A stretch of 64,000 nucleotides of DNA from Cocos nucifera (GCA_006176705.1 QRFJ01000007.1:1833089-1897088); one strand, 5' to 3'. Shown: positions 34,438-45,300, counted from the stretch's first letter. The notes: a model not told the origin generated them from the sequence alone. Made by a program: numbers and translations.

Positions 34438-36690
34438 CCCCCTTCTCTAGGGCTTCTTCAAGAACCCTAGGGTGGCAACTCTAGAGAGAAAAGAAGAAGA
34501 AAGACTTGAGGGAGAAAAAGTTTGTATTGATTTCAATCTTGAAAACTCTAATACAACCTATGTATTTATACATAGCCATTAGGTTCGATCAAAAATTTTT
34601 CTGGCTAACCCAATACATGAAAACACTCACCAAGCCCATGTATACCCATATCTCCTATGCTCTCATCCTCTGAATCTAGATTCGATCCATACATGAATTA
34701 GCCACCTTAAGATCTCTCAAATCAGGCCTTAAGACTCTTAGGATCAACCCAGACCCTCACGTAACTTTGCCCGCACACTGAGCCGGCTAAGTTCCACTGG
34801 GTCAGCTCAGTTTGAAACTGAGCCAGCCCAGTCCTATGCCTTGCCAGCAATCTCGAATATGCAGCTCTCTATTTTGCCTGTGCATTGAGACTTAACTGAT
34901 CCACTTTTGGACTGAGCTGGCTAACCTGTAGAAAATCTTCTTTCTGCAGTCTTAATTTTTTGACTTTGATTTCTTGCTTCATCTTATATTTCAGATCTTC
35001 GAAGCACCAACCAAGCCCCTGAAATCTTCGGAGCCAACCTCCTGACTCCTTTCGTGGCCTCTCAAGGCTTGGGAGCACCATAAATTCTTAAAATCTCCAT
35101 CTTGGTGCTCCCAAGCCTTAACAAACCCCTCGGTAATGTCCTCCTGTACGATCTTACTGTTCCTATGCACTCGATAGCACCTGTGCAAATATCACCTCCG
35201 TCAATCCTCTTCAGCTGTTGTACACCTTTGAGGTCTTTGGGATGACCACCTCCATTGCTAAAGACCTGTGCTTGCTTTTTAGCACTATTCTGAAATTGTA
35301 GGATCCCTTCTGCTTAGCAGCTGCATCAGTTTTTCTAAACTTTTCTGAAAAATCTACAGCATTTCTGCACCAGCACATGCTGTACCACCTGATACGATCT
35401 TCTCAGAGCTACACCTGTCCACCTGCACACGCCGCTCTATCTGAAACTGTGCATCACCGATGCTCTGAACTCATGCCAAATTTTTTCTCCACTTATGAAG
35501 CCACCATTGTGGAGCTCCACCATATCCGAAGTCCACCTGATGTCGTAGAAATCGACTCTATCATCGAATCCTTCAAGGCCAACCACTCAATGCTGCACTG
35601 CTGAGCCTGCCGCTGCACCTCGAACAACGTCACTATTTCTTTGAACCCTCTGCAGTCCGTGGACCCCTTCAAAGCCATCTCAGACACCTCCGCAACTCGC
35701 GGGCACCTCCAAAACCTAAGAGCTCATCCAACTCTTCTGAATCCAGTGACTGAATCTTAGAAAATTTCATCCTAGTCCTTCTCTTTTGCCCCTACACCAG
35801 CCATCGCTTTAGTTATGCCTGAAGAACCATCCTCCATCTGAACCATGACTCTTCCTGGTGCTTCTATAGAAGAATTCTGATTCATGATACTTTCGACTGC
35901 CTGAGATCTCCTGACGCTCCCTGAGATTTTCTAGCTCTCCCTGAGACCTGTATTCGATCTTCTTGAGATACCACTGACACTTTTTGCTGAGATACAGTTC
36001 TCGGCTACTGCACCATCGAGCCTCTCTCAGTTTCGTGCCTCTAGAAAAATGCTATTGCAGCACTCCAGCTCTCCCTGACTCATCTCTACGTCGCTCTACA
36101 GTCATTCAGCCCTAACCTACTAGACCTCCATGGATCATCCATCTCTATCACTCCCAAGGCTCCGCAAATCCATACTCTGGTCGAACCGCTGAATACATCT
36201 TCGACTACTTTTCCACCTTTCTGACACCAAAGGACGTATAGTCGCTTCTTCAGCCTTTTCCTTCGACCATTATCCCTTAGAAAATCTCTTTTCAACAGTC
36301 CTACACTGCCCATCTTCTTAGAAAATCATGATGCTCTCTGCTGAGATACCTCCCTCGGCCATGCATCATCGAGCCTCTCTCAGCCATGCATCTTCAGGGA
36401 AGCGCTACTACAGCACTCCAGCGCTCCCTGCCTATCACATAACCGTCATACACTCCAGCCTTTCCACCAAAATCGATTAGCAAATCATGTACCAAATTCT
36501 TCCATCCTAAAAAAATTCTTTTTCGTTAATCCTCTCAACCTCCACCTTTAACTCACTGCTTCTGGTTGGCCAAACCATAGTAATAACAAGATAGATTTGA
36601 GACATACCGTGGAATTCTTGTGTAGATTTTTGATTTCATCTTATACGACTTCTTCTTTCCTTCCATGCACCATCAGGCTCTGATACTAGA
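34438..36690 (-). other. Interior of outer retroelement, non-coding
   Basis: No gag or pol homology on either strand. On the minus strand a TATA-like palindrome (CTATGTATAAATACATAG, 34559-34576) is followed by a pyrimidine-rich leader towards 34440, resembling a retroelement promoter and 5' leader. A segment of about 100 bp is duplicated (around 35985-36090 and 36330-36425; both contain 'CATCGAGCCTCTCTCAG' and 'ACAGCACTCCAGC' or close variants). The short minus frames (for example 34869-35081) have no recognised product. Confidence 0.55.
36675..36688 (-). other. Primer-binding-like site of outer element
   Basis: The minus strand reads TAGTATCAGAGCCT, one change from the TGGTATCAGAGC primer motif. 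It lies directly beside the repeat copy that starts at 36691. Similar TGGTATC motifs recur inside that repeat. Confidence 0.6.
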
Positions 36691-37042
36691 TGTAAGCGCA
36701 CCAACTGGCATCACCTCTTTCTGATACCAATTGATGTTCCATGATATCGCTCGAATGCCAATCATCCTTGGCATTATAAGTTTCGATACCATGTTGCGGA
36801 AGTTTCTGATTTTTAGCACGGACCTGAAGGAACCTATGACGTTCTCTATGGGTAGTAAACCACCGATCCTCCACCTTGATCTATGATGGGACATCATAAG
36901 TTCCTTCAGGTCCGTGCTAAAGATCAGAAGCTTCCGCAATATGGTATCAGGGCTTATGATGCCAAAAATGATTAGCGTTCGAGCGATATCATAAAACATT
37001 AATTAGTATCAGGAAGAGGTAATGCTAGTTGGTGTGCTTACA
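36691..37042. repeat. Large inverted repeat made from two repeat copies
   Basis: Left arm 36691-36840 and right arm about 36893-37042 are inverted copies of about 150 bp around a spacer of about 52 bp. The left arm begins TGTAAGCGCACCAACTGG and the right arm ends with the matching complement ('GCTAGTTGGTGTGCTTACA'). Both correspond to the segment at 14329-14564. Arm identity is high but imperfect. Confidence 0.85.
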
Positions 37043-37366
37043 CTGTTCTATTAATAGAGATGAATAGCGAAATCATTTTTGAACATTTAAAAATCAAAGG
37101 TCGTATTTAAAAATTTTAAGTATGAGTTAGTGCACATAGGAACCGCCTAAATTTGAGAATGTAAAATTATAATTTTCTTCCAAAAAAATTGTAACAAAAA
37201 AAAAATCATTGAGAGCTAGAGCTAGGAAGTATGGAAATAATTGTATTCATTGTGCTTTTTATTTTATTTTTTATGCATGAAAATGCCAAACTTGAATATT
37301 TAATATTAAATATTTTGAGTTCATTATTTTTCATAATCAATGCAAAAAGCTTATAAAAAACTCATA

Positions 37367-37367
<1 letters not shown>

Positions 37368-37419
<52 letters not shown>

Positions 37420-37437
37420 TTATTATTATTATTATTA
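37368..37437 (+). repeat. (ATT)n microsatellite
   Basis: More than twenty ATT units with one TTC interruption. Confidence 0.95.
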
Positions 37438-37480
37438 ATGCTCACTTTATAAAATTGTCTATCTATTGTTCATTGATTAA

Positions 37481-37483
<3 letters not shown>

Positions 37484-37573
<90 letters not shown>
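37484..37573 (+). repeat. (AT)n microsatellite, about 90 bp
   Basis: About 45 uninterrupted AT units, likely to be highly length-variable. Confidence 0.97.
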
Positions 37574-37576
<3 letters not shown>

Positions 37577-38094
37577 TTAGACTTGGACCCGAGCGTCGGT
37601 AAAATTTAATTATTTTGAATAGTTATTTTATTTTATCAATAGATATAATTATTAATTTTAAATATTGATTTATTATCTATAAAAATATATGAAAATATGA
37701 TTTTTTAGAATAAAAAGGTAGTTATCGATCATTAAAATTTTTGTAGGTACTTATTATATCTTGGGAAGAGAATTGCCTATAAATTCTACTTTATACAAGT
37801 AATAAACTCTTCAAAAAATAAAATAAAATACATGCCCAAAGCTTGATTAATCTCTTACACTCATTTTCTAACGAACTGTGTGGTTGAGGTTGAGGGCGTA
37901 GGCAATGAGTGCGCGTCTCAGGTGGCTGATAGGGGCTTCTGATGCCAGTGCCGGAGTCCAAAGTCTACCACGCGACAAACCAACGGTTATGATTCACCCA
38001 CTGCACTGTTCTTTTTTCTTGATCCCAGCTTTTCAGCCACTGGATGCCATGCACGTGAACGCCCTTCCACCCTGAGCCATATCCAGGCGTACTC

Positions 38095-38465
38095 TCTGGA
38101 CCGTCTGATCACAGACAGAGACAGGAGAACATCAAATACACGACGGATAAGACCACGGCTGACTCCAGTCCACTTTAATGGTTCAAATCTTAGTCATACC
38201 TCCACTAGTCCATTTGTCCCCATCGCTGTTGAGAAAGAGCCAGTGGTCGGATCAGATGTACTACCATTCCGGACCGTCTGATCAAGGATGGAAACCAGCT
38301 ACCTGGGAGAACAGCGACTTCATAAGGGACCTCAGGTTAATTATACCAGCACCTTTGGATGGTTCGGATTTAGTCATGCTACCTCCACTATTTCCAGGTT
38401 GGGATATAATGGCCAGATGTACTGCTCTGGACCGTCTGATGAGAGACAGGGATGCAGTCCTTAAA
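38095..38465 (+). repeat. About 160-175-bp tandem repeat with CCGTCTGAT motif
   Basis: 'GGACCGTCTGAT' occurs at about 38099, 38272 and 38430, each followed by a variant of 'CA(C)AGACAG(G/A)GA' or 'CAAGGATGGAA'. Between them, 'TGGTTC(A/G)(A/G)AT' plus 'TTAGTCAT' plus 'ACCTCCACTA' recur at about 38180 and 38360. Two full units and a part. Origin unknown. Confidence 0.75.
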
Positions 38466-38833
38466 TAGATAAAGCATGGGAACTTAGCTGAGGATTATAT
38501 ATATATATAGAAAGACTCATGATGCATTTGGGTTCTCGTCGTATATTAATGATTGGTCTTTTCTTACGATATCAATAATTAATTATATAATAATTATTAT
38601 AAAATTTATATAAATAATTAATTTATTTTTTTATTTATTAATAAAAATTTTAAAGCAGCTTTGATATGATTGACATTGTGAAAGATGAATCGTTCGGATC
38701 GTGCCGATTGGTCCAGTTGGAAGCCCATCTCAACTGAGGTGTTTTTTAAGTAATTAATATTTTTTTAAAAAAAATAATTTTTATTATAGTAAGAAGCAAC
38801 AAACATCATCAAGCAATTAAAATATAATAATAT

Positions 38834-39519
38834 TATTAAAGATAAATCCTATTCCCATCGAAATTCAGTCTGAAGCTTAGCTTAATACAGCTGGTAATCA
38901 CGGAAGAGCTTCAATCGAAAATTCTCTTCCTAGTAGCCGGATTCATTCAGTAGCCAAACTACTCAACGGACAAACCTAACTGAACTTCTCAGTGGCCGAA
39001 CTTCTTTCGGATTCTTTCAGTGGCCGAACTTCTACGGAAGCCGAACTTCTTCCGGACTTCTCCAGCAGTCGGACTTTTATGGAAGCTGAACTTCTTACAG
39101 TCCGTTCCTTCAGACGAATTTCTACAGACAATTCCACTACTGAACGGTTACAATTATCACGATAATTATGATTGTCATTTATCAAGACAATACAATCGGT
39201 ATTTATCAAGTCAATCACGATCGACATTTATCAAAATGGTTACGATAGTCATTAATTAAGGCAGTTACAACAAGCTCCATCTATAAAAAGGATCATTCAG
39301 ATACGTTTTCTCTTAGCTTTCTTCTTCTTCCTGAAACTCTGCCGAACTTCATACTGAGCACTTCATTTCTGTTGGCCAGAGCTAACTTGATCGTCGGAGG
39401 GTCTTACCGGAGCCACCAATACCAACTCCGGATGGGACTTTATTTTGCAGATCACCGATGGTGATCTCATTTTCTTCGACTCCAGCTCGATCCGGCGTCA
39501 ACCAAATTCTGCACCAACA
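38834..39519 (+). repeat. 5' LTR of gypsy element C
   Basis: 686 bp; starts TATTAAAG (mutated from TGTTGGGG) and ends GCACCAACA. TATA box at 39282-39289 (TATAAAAA). Contains 'CCGAACTTCTTTCGGA'-type phrases shared with the LTRs of elements A and B. Confidence 0.92.
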
Positions 39520-39616
39520 GAATTGGTGCTAGAGGAAGGGCTCCCTCTGTGCTTGAGGTTCTCTTGATCTTAAAGGAGTGCTCAGCAGCGATCTAGAGTT
39601 CTTTCTAGAAAAAATA

Positions 39617-40080
39617 ATGCCTCCTAGGAAAGCTTCGACCCGGCGATCAACGGCCTCTACAGCCAGATTTCATTCAGATACATCAATTTCCACTCCAGCT
39701 CCGATAACTCAAGCTCCACCTACAGCCATAGTGGATCCGGAGCAGTTCAACTTGCTGGTCCAGTAGATTCGTGGTCTTGCGGATGCAATGCAAGCCATAC
39801 ATCGACAAGTCCCGATATCAGCTTGGCCAGAACAAGCTTCTCTGGAGCCTTGTGATCCGATCCGAAAATAGCCAATCTCGGCTACCCGGCCTTTGATTTT
39901 CGAAAAAGGGAAGCAGAGGATGGAAGACCCATGCTCAAACCATGACTCAACCTAAGGGGGAATTTCACATCCATTCCACTAGAAAATCCTGGAGATCAAC
40001 AATCGTGAAGATCTCCTGGATTAAAGGCTCCTAAAAATGAGCCGACGAATTGAAGAGCTCCGTCATACTCCCTCCTTACA
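39617..40080 (+). pseudogene. gag: gag N-terminal fragment of gypsy element C
   Basis: Starts at ATG 39617 with M-P-P-R-K-A-S and runs 'VDPEQFNLLVQ' to a TAG at 39764-39766 (from CAG). Homology to element B gag continues in frame with further stops to 'RRIEELRHTPS' near 40070, where it is cut off by the internal deletion. Confidence 0.85.
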
Positions 40081-40955
40081 CGGGTTATACCCTTTGGGCT
40101 CAAGAATGCTGGGGCAACATACCAGCGCCTGGTCAACAAAATCTTCAAGGAGCAGATCGATCGTAATATGGAAGTATATGTGGATGACATGCTCATCAAA
40201 AGTCGAGCTTCTATAAACCACCTTGCCAACCTTAAAGAGACCTTTAGTGCACTCAAGAAACATAAGATGAAGCTGAACCCGACCAAGTGCACCTTTGGTG
40301 TGACCTCTGAGAAGTTTCTGGGGTTTATGGTGTCAAGGTGCGGGATTGAAGCGAATTCAGAGAAAATTCGAGCCATTCAAGAGATGACCATTCCAAAGAC
40401 AATCAAAGAAGTTCAATGCTTGACTGAAAAAGTGGCATCCCTAAATCGCTTCGTCTCTAGATCGGCTGAGCGATGCATGCCCTTCTTTCAAATTCTCAAG
40501 CAACCAAAGAATTTTTACTGGACGATGGAGTGTCGACGGACCTTTGAGGAGCTCAAAAACTACCTCGCCTCATCCCCACTACTGGCAAAATCCGAACCTG
40601 AAGAAGAATTGTTCTTGTACTTAGCGGTCTCTCCAACAGTCTTGGTAGCAGTCCTAGTCAAGGAGAAAGCGAAGATACAGCAGCCGGTCTACTACATAAG
40701 CCGATTCCTAAGGATGCAGAGATTAGGTATTCTAAGCTAGAGAAATTAGCTTACTCTCTTCTAATTGCTGTTAGGAGGCTCCGACCTTACTTTCAAAAGC
40801 ACACCATAACGGTCCTCACGAATCAACTAATAAAGGCAGTCTTTCAACAAATGAACGCTTCTGGAAGAATTGCAAAATGGACAATCGAGCTCACGAAATT
40901 CGATATCAATTATCGACTCCGACTATCGATCAAAGCCTAGATATTAGCAGATTTT
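40081..40955 (+). pseudogene. Partial reverse transcriptase and RNase H, element C
   Basis: Begins in the middle of reverse transcriptase with 'PFGLKNAGATYQRLVNKIF' sequence in the plus frame. The catalytic Y-V-D-D is at 40177-40188 inside a 190-codon open frame (40168-40740). The first RNase H follows: 'LYLAVSPTVLVAVLVKEKAK', 'YYISRFLR', then a shifted part to about 40955. The finger domain before the deletion is missing, so the enzyme cannot work. Confidence 0.92.
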
Positions 40956-41513
40956 GTAATGGAATGTACCATTCCTGATGATGCCATGCTTGAGAAGAAT
41001 GAGACCAACACTTTACTGTCGCAGCCGAACCTCCCTGAAGAAGCAGCCGACCTTCCAAAAAGTTTTTGGGCTTTGTATATGGATGGTTCGTTCAACCCTG
41101 CTGGAGTGGATGTGGGATTAGTCTTAGTCAACCCCGAAGGAGTCATCATCGAGTATGCACTGCGCTTCAAATTTTCTGCAACTAATAATGGGGCTGAGTA
41201 TGAAGCTCTGATCGCTAGGTTAAAAATAACGAAAGAATTAAAAGTAGATCAACTTTAAGTCTACAGTGACTCTCAATTAGTGGTCGGCCAAGTTAATAGT
41301 AGCTACGAAGCGCGGAAGAAAAGTATGATGAAATATCTTGAAAAAGTAAAGGACTTGACTCTGGCCTTCAGCTGTTTCGGCATTCGACGGATTCCAAGGA
41401 CAGAAAATATAAGAGCCGACCTCCTCTCTAAGTTGGCCACTTTAGCTCCAGCCGAACTGCCCAAAGAAGTATTTTTTGAAATCCTGAAGTATCCAAGTTT
41501 AGAGGAATCGTAG
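40956..41513 (+). pseudogene. Archaeal-type RNase H domain of gypsy element C
   Basis: Frames 40959-41258 and 41280-41513 are the same frame with one TAA between. Motifs are 'FWALYMDGSFNPAG', 'NNGAEYEALI', 'VYSDSQLVVGQV' and 'IPRTENIRADLLSKLA', so the Asp-Glu-Asp-Asp set expected for this RNase H is visible. It marks the Tat lineage. Confidence 0.92.
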
Positions 41514-42773
41514 GTCATTTTACAGACAGAACTTGAGCCGAGCTGGATCGACCCATTGGTTGCCTACCTCAAGGAGGGAGTCCTTCCTCATGATCCAAAA
41601 GAAGCTCAGAAACTCAAGAATCAAGCCTCCCGGTATGTTTTGTATGAGGGCAAATTATATAAGAGATCGTATTCGCTGTCGCTGTTGAGATATCTTCGAC
41701 CTTAAGAAGCCGACTTTGCATTATGGGAAGTATACGAGGGAATCTGTGGAAGTCATATAGGAGCCAGGTCCCTGTCGCAAAAGCTACTTCGGCAAGAGTA
41801 CTATTGGCCAATCTTATACCATGATCCTATGGAGTACATTAGAAAATGTGACCATTGTCAGAAGAATGCGAGCATCCAAAGACGGCCGGCCTCCGAGCTT
41901 ACTCCACTAAGTGCACCCTGGCCATTTGCGCAGTGGAAAATGGACATACTTGATCCTTTTCCAATGGCATCCGGACAACGAAAGTTTCTTCTGGTAGCAA
42001 TCGACTACTTCACCAAATGGATCGAAGCCGAACCTCTAACCAAAATTACCGAGGCTAAGATACAAGACTTCGTCTGAAAGTTAATAGTTTGTCAATTCGG
42101 TCTGCCTCAAATCCTTATAACTGATAACGGGCGATAATTTGCCGGGACAAGATTCGCCGACTTCTGTGAAGATCTAAATATCTTCCACCACTTCACATCG
42201 GTAGATCATCCATAAGTAAATGAAGAAGCTAAAGTGACCAACCAGACTCTACTATAAGGTATTAAGACCAGACTTGACAAAGCAAAGGAAGCCTGGATGG
42301 ACGAACTCTACCACGTCCTCTGGGCATATCGAACTACTCAAAGGCTGCCAACTAGGGAAACACCATTCGTCTTGGCCTTTGGAATAGAAGTAGTCATCCC
42401 AATTGAACTCAAGCTTCCGTCAGCATGAGTTACGGCCTTCAATGAGCAGAACAACCTACAAGACCTCAGAGTTAATCTCGACTTGCTAGAAGAAAAAAGA
42501 AAGAAAGCCCAGGTTCAGATGGTGGCCTATAGATGAAAGGTGGCTCGATACTATAACTCCAGAATCATAGGTAAAGTATTCAGAGTGGGGGACTTAGTAC
42601 TTCGGCGAGTCACCGTCTCTCAACCTCAGAGTCAGGGGAAGCTCACCCCAAATTGAGAAGATTCGTATGAGGTGGTGGAGATCGTCCGGTTCGGAACTTA
42701 TCGTCTGAAGGAGCTTGGAGAAATAATGCTCCCACGACTTTAGAACTTAGAAAATCTGAGGATGTACTATCAG
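41514..42773 (+). pseudogene. Integrase of gypsy element C
   Basis: Continuous homology with several stops. Zinc-binding region 'CDHCQKN' (41851-41871, C-x2-C intact). Core 'APWPFAQWKMDILDPFP' (first Asp), 'FGLPQILITDNGR' (second Asp, about 42100-42135). The expected Glu region 'HP-stop-VNEEAKVTN' lies near 42210-42243. C-terminal tail 'GDLVLRRVTVSQPQSQGKLT' (about 42590-42650). It ends near 'NLRMYYQ-stop' (42752-42775). The first third (41514-41828) reads 'YLKEGVLPHDPKEAQKL'. Not functional. Confidence 0.9.
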
Positions 42774-42864
42774 TAATTTTCCACAATAAAACTCCTTCAT
42801 TTCAATATTATTATTTCTTGGTGCAAAAATTGAATGATGATAAGAAATAAGCAATCAGAAGTAG

Positions 42865-43420
42865 CCGTGTTAGGAATAAGAGGAGAACCTCATCCTAACA
42901 TGAGCATATCAAAGACCTTCGACCTCAGCTAGAGATGGGATCTCTTCCAAGCGTCGGCGTCAACCTCGGTAGGAGACAAGATTTTTTCCGAGCTTCAACC
43001 TCAATGCTCTTATGTGCCCCCACAGTCTGTTAGGAACATGAGGAGAATCTCGTCCTAACGTGAGCAAAGTCGAAGGCCTCGTTCATTTTAGACGATATGG
43101 GGGGAGAGACCCTGACAACGATCCTTATGTGCCCCCACAGCCCGTTAGGAATAAGAGAAGAACCTCGTCTTAATGAAGCAATGTCGAAGGTCTCGTTCAT
43201 TTTAGACGAGATGGGGGGAGAGGTTCTGACAATGGCCCTTATGTGCCCCCATAGTCCGTTAGGAATAGAAGGAGAACCTCATCCTAACGTGAGCAATGTC
43301 GAAGGCCTCGTTTATTTTAGACGAGATAGAGGGAGAGGCCCTGACAACGACCCTTATGTACCCCCACAGTCTGTTAGGAATAAGAGGAGAACCTCGTCCT
43401 AACATGAGCAAAGTTGAAGA
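42865..43420 (+). repeat. About 115-bp tandem repeats, 3' region of element C
   Basis: Units starting with variants of 'CCGTTAGGAATAAGAGGAGA' at about 42867, 43025, 43141, 43255 and 43370. Each carries 'GTGAGCAA(A/T)GTCGAAGGCCTCG' or a variant and 'TTTTAGACGAGATGGGGGGA'. Same family as 7154-7600. The 101-codon frame at 43097-43402 is a by-product. Confidence 0.92.
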
Positions 43421-43611
43421 TCCGAAAATGGGATGAGAGGAAAGGCCCCAAAGACGGCCTCATTGTGCTCGACAACAATAGGAGACAAGATCTCTCCCAA
43501 TCTTCAACTATACTTTCAACCTCGGCTGGAGACAAGGTGCAGAACCTTGAAGAGGACGTCCTTTTTGTACTTTCTTCCTTCGAATTTCGAACTTGGGAGT
43601 GGGGAGACTAG

Positions 43612-44299
43612 TATTGAGAATAAATCCCACTCCCACCGAAGTTCTGTCTGAAGCTTAGCTTAATGCAGCTGATAATCATGAAAGAGCTTCAATCAAAAAT
43701 TTTCTTCCTAGTAGCCGGATTCATTCAGTGGCTGAACTACTCAGCGGACAAACCTAACCGAATTTCTCAGCGGTCGAACTCCTTCTGGACTCCTCGAACG
43801 GTCGAGCTTCTATGGAAACCAAACTCCTTCCGGACTCCTCCAGCAGTCGAATTTTTATGGAAGCCGAACTTCTTACAGACTGTTCCTTCAGATGAATTCC
43901 TATAGACGATCCCACTACTGAACGGTTACAATTATCACGACAATTATGATTGTCATTTATCAAGACAACACGATTGGCATTTATCAAGTCAATCACGATC
44001 GGCATTTATCAGGATGGTTACGACGGTCATTAATCAAGGCAGTTACAATAAGCTCCACTTATAAAAAGAGATCCTTCAGATATGTTTTCTCTAAGCTTTC
44101 TTTTCCTTTCTGAAACTCTGCCGAACTCCACATTGAGCACTCCATTTCTGTTGGTCAGAGCTAACTTGATCATCGGAGGATCCTGCCGGAGCCACCAATA
44201 CTGACTTCGGATAAAATTTTATTTTGTAAGTCATCGACGACGATCTCATTTTTTTTTAACTCCAACTCGAACAAACGTTAACCAAATTCTATAATAATA
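43612..44299 (+). repeat. 3' LTR of gypsy element C
   Basis: 688 bp; starts TATTGAGA after the purine tract and ends ATAATAATA where the 5' LTR has GCACCAACA, so the end has mutated. TATA-like TATAAAAAGAG near 44061. Confidence 0.9.
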
Positions 44300-44304
44300 A
44301 ATAT

Positions 44305-45300
44305 ATTTAATTTAAAATATTCATCGTAGGAGTAAAAAGATAGATAGGAGAAAGAAGATAAATGAGTACTTGTGGGATCTCAACTCGAGAGAGACAAGGA
44401 AGTAGAGAGAGAGAGAGGGAGAGAGGGAGAGAGGGAGGGAGATAACAACATCTCATTGTGGGATCTCAACTCGAGAGAGACAGGGAAGTAGAGAGAGAGA
44501 GAGAGAGGGAGAGAGGGAGGGAGATAACAACATCAAGATGTACAAGTCTCGGCAAAAGAATCAAAACACCACGGACACAACAAAAAAGAGGCCCGTAGAC
44601 TGGCCTTAGAATAGTATGCTTGATTCTATGCCCTCTATGATAGAACATTAGTATTTTATTTTTCATCATATATGATAAAACATTGGACCTCTAGATTATT
44701 ATTTTCCAATAAAATCTATTTTCTGTGATACAAACTCTGCAAGGCATTTACGGTGCTGGTTTCCAACACTATTCATCATGTTACTCCCTCACTCATCACT
44801 CGCATCATACCTTCGGAAGATAATTAGTACTGCAGATTAAATTATCTTCTTTGTTGCCATCCATATGAAAAATTAAATGTGACAAATGATTTATATCTAA
44901 ATATATTAATTTTTTGAACTGCACTCATATCATATTAATACAATTATCCAATTATATTATAAAAATAAAATAAAATAAAATAAAAATAAATATCTTATAA
45001 TTTTTTTAAATTTATGTAGTGGCCGTAAAATGTGGCCACTATTTGCAGACGGATTATATGCAAAAGTAACAGCAGCTCCATCTTCATTAACCCCTTTTTT
45101 TTTTTTTTTTTTTTTTAATGTGTTTAAGCTTATTATGGTCAGACAAATACACCAGGCCATTTCAACGGCCCCGATCTATCAGGGAGCAGAGTATCACCCG
45201 TCCCATCGTTATGAATGCCACCTGCGCGGTAGGGGTGATCTCCGGGCTATTTCCGTAAAATAACAGAAAACCGGGGGTATTTTATTTCGACGGCGATCCC
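44305..45300. other. Spacer upstream of kinase gene
   Basis: AT-rich with an 86-bp GA-rich tandem duplication (44371-44535) and a poly-T tract (45093-45116). It should hold the promoter of the kinase gene, but I see no unambiguous TATA box or start site. Confidence 0.55.
44371..44535 (+). repeat. GA-rich 86-bp direct tandem duplication
   Basis: 'TGTGGGATCTCAACTCGAGA' begins both copies (44371 and 44457). Each then has an AGAGAGAG/GGGAGAGAGGG run and ends 'GGGAGATAACAACATC'. Confidence 0.92.

Larger units (their letters stand above)
14329..37042 (-). mobile_element. Outer short-repeat retroelement, split by copia element
   Basis: Pieces at 14329-14564 and 34438-37042 are best explained as one element interrupted by the copia insertion. 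The segment starting T(A/G)TAAGCGCAC at 14329 recurs in the same orientation at 36691. Just left of 36691, the minus strand carries TAGTATCAGAGCCTGATG, close to the initiator-Met tRNA primer-binding motif TGGTATCAGAGC. The purine run CTAGAGAAGGGGG on the minus strand (34438-34450) abuts the copia insertion and would have sat next to the 14564 repeat end, as a polypurine tract should. CTATT (14324-14328) and CTGTT (37043-37047) flank the whole. The interior (about 2.2 kb) has no recognisable gag or pol, so it would be a non-autonomous TRIM/LARD-like element. This model is inferred, and the inverted copy at 36893-37042 is not explained by it. Confidence 0.5.
37043..38833. other. AT-rich spacer with microsatellites
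   Basis: Holds long ATT and AT microsatellites and a tandemly repeated 'GGACCGTCTGATC' segment. No gene seen; the 96-codon frame at 38178-38468 spans the tandem repeat and looks non-coding. Confidence 0.6.
38834..44299 (+). mobile_element. Gypsy element C (Tat type), internally deleted
   Basis: Perfect target duplication AATAT (38829-38833 and 44300-44304). LTRs are at 38834-39519 and 43612-44299. A primer-like site, ATTGGTGCTAGAGGAAGG, starts at 39522. The gag N-terminus is joined straight to mid reverse transcriptase near 40080, then come RNase H, archaeal-type RNase H, integrase and about 115-bp tandem repeats before a purine tract (GGGAGTGGGGAGACTA, 43596-43611). The deletion removes the gag core, zinc knuckle, protease and the N-terminal part of reverse transcriptase. 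Stops are fewer than in element B. Confidence 0.96.
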
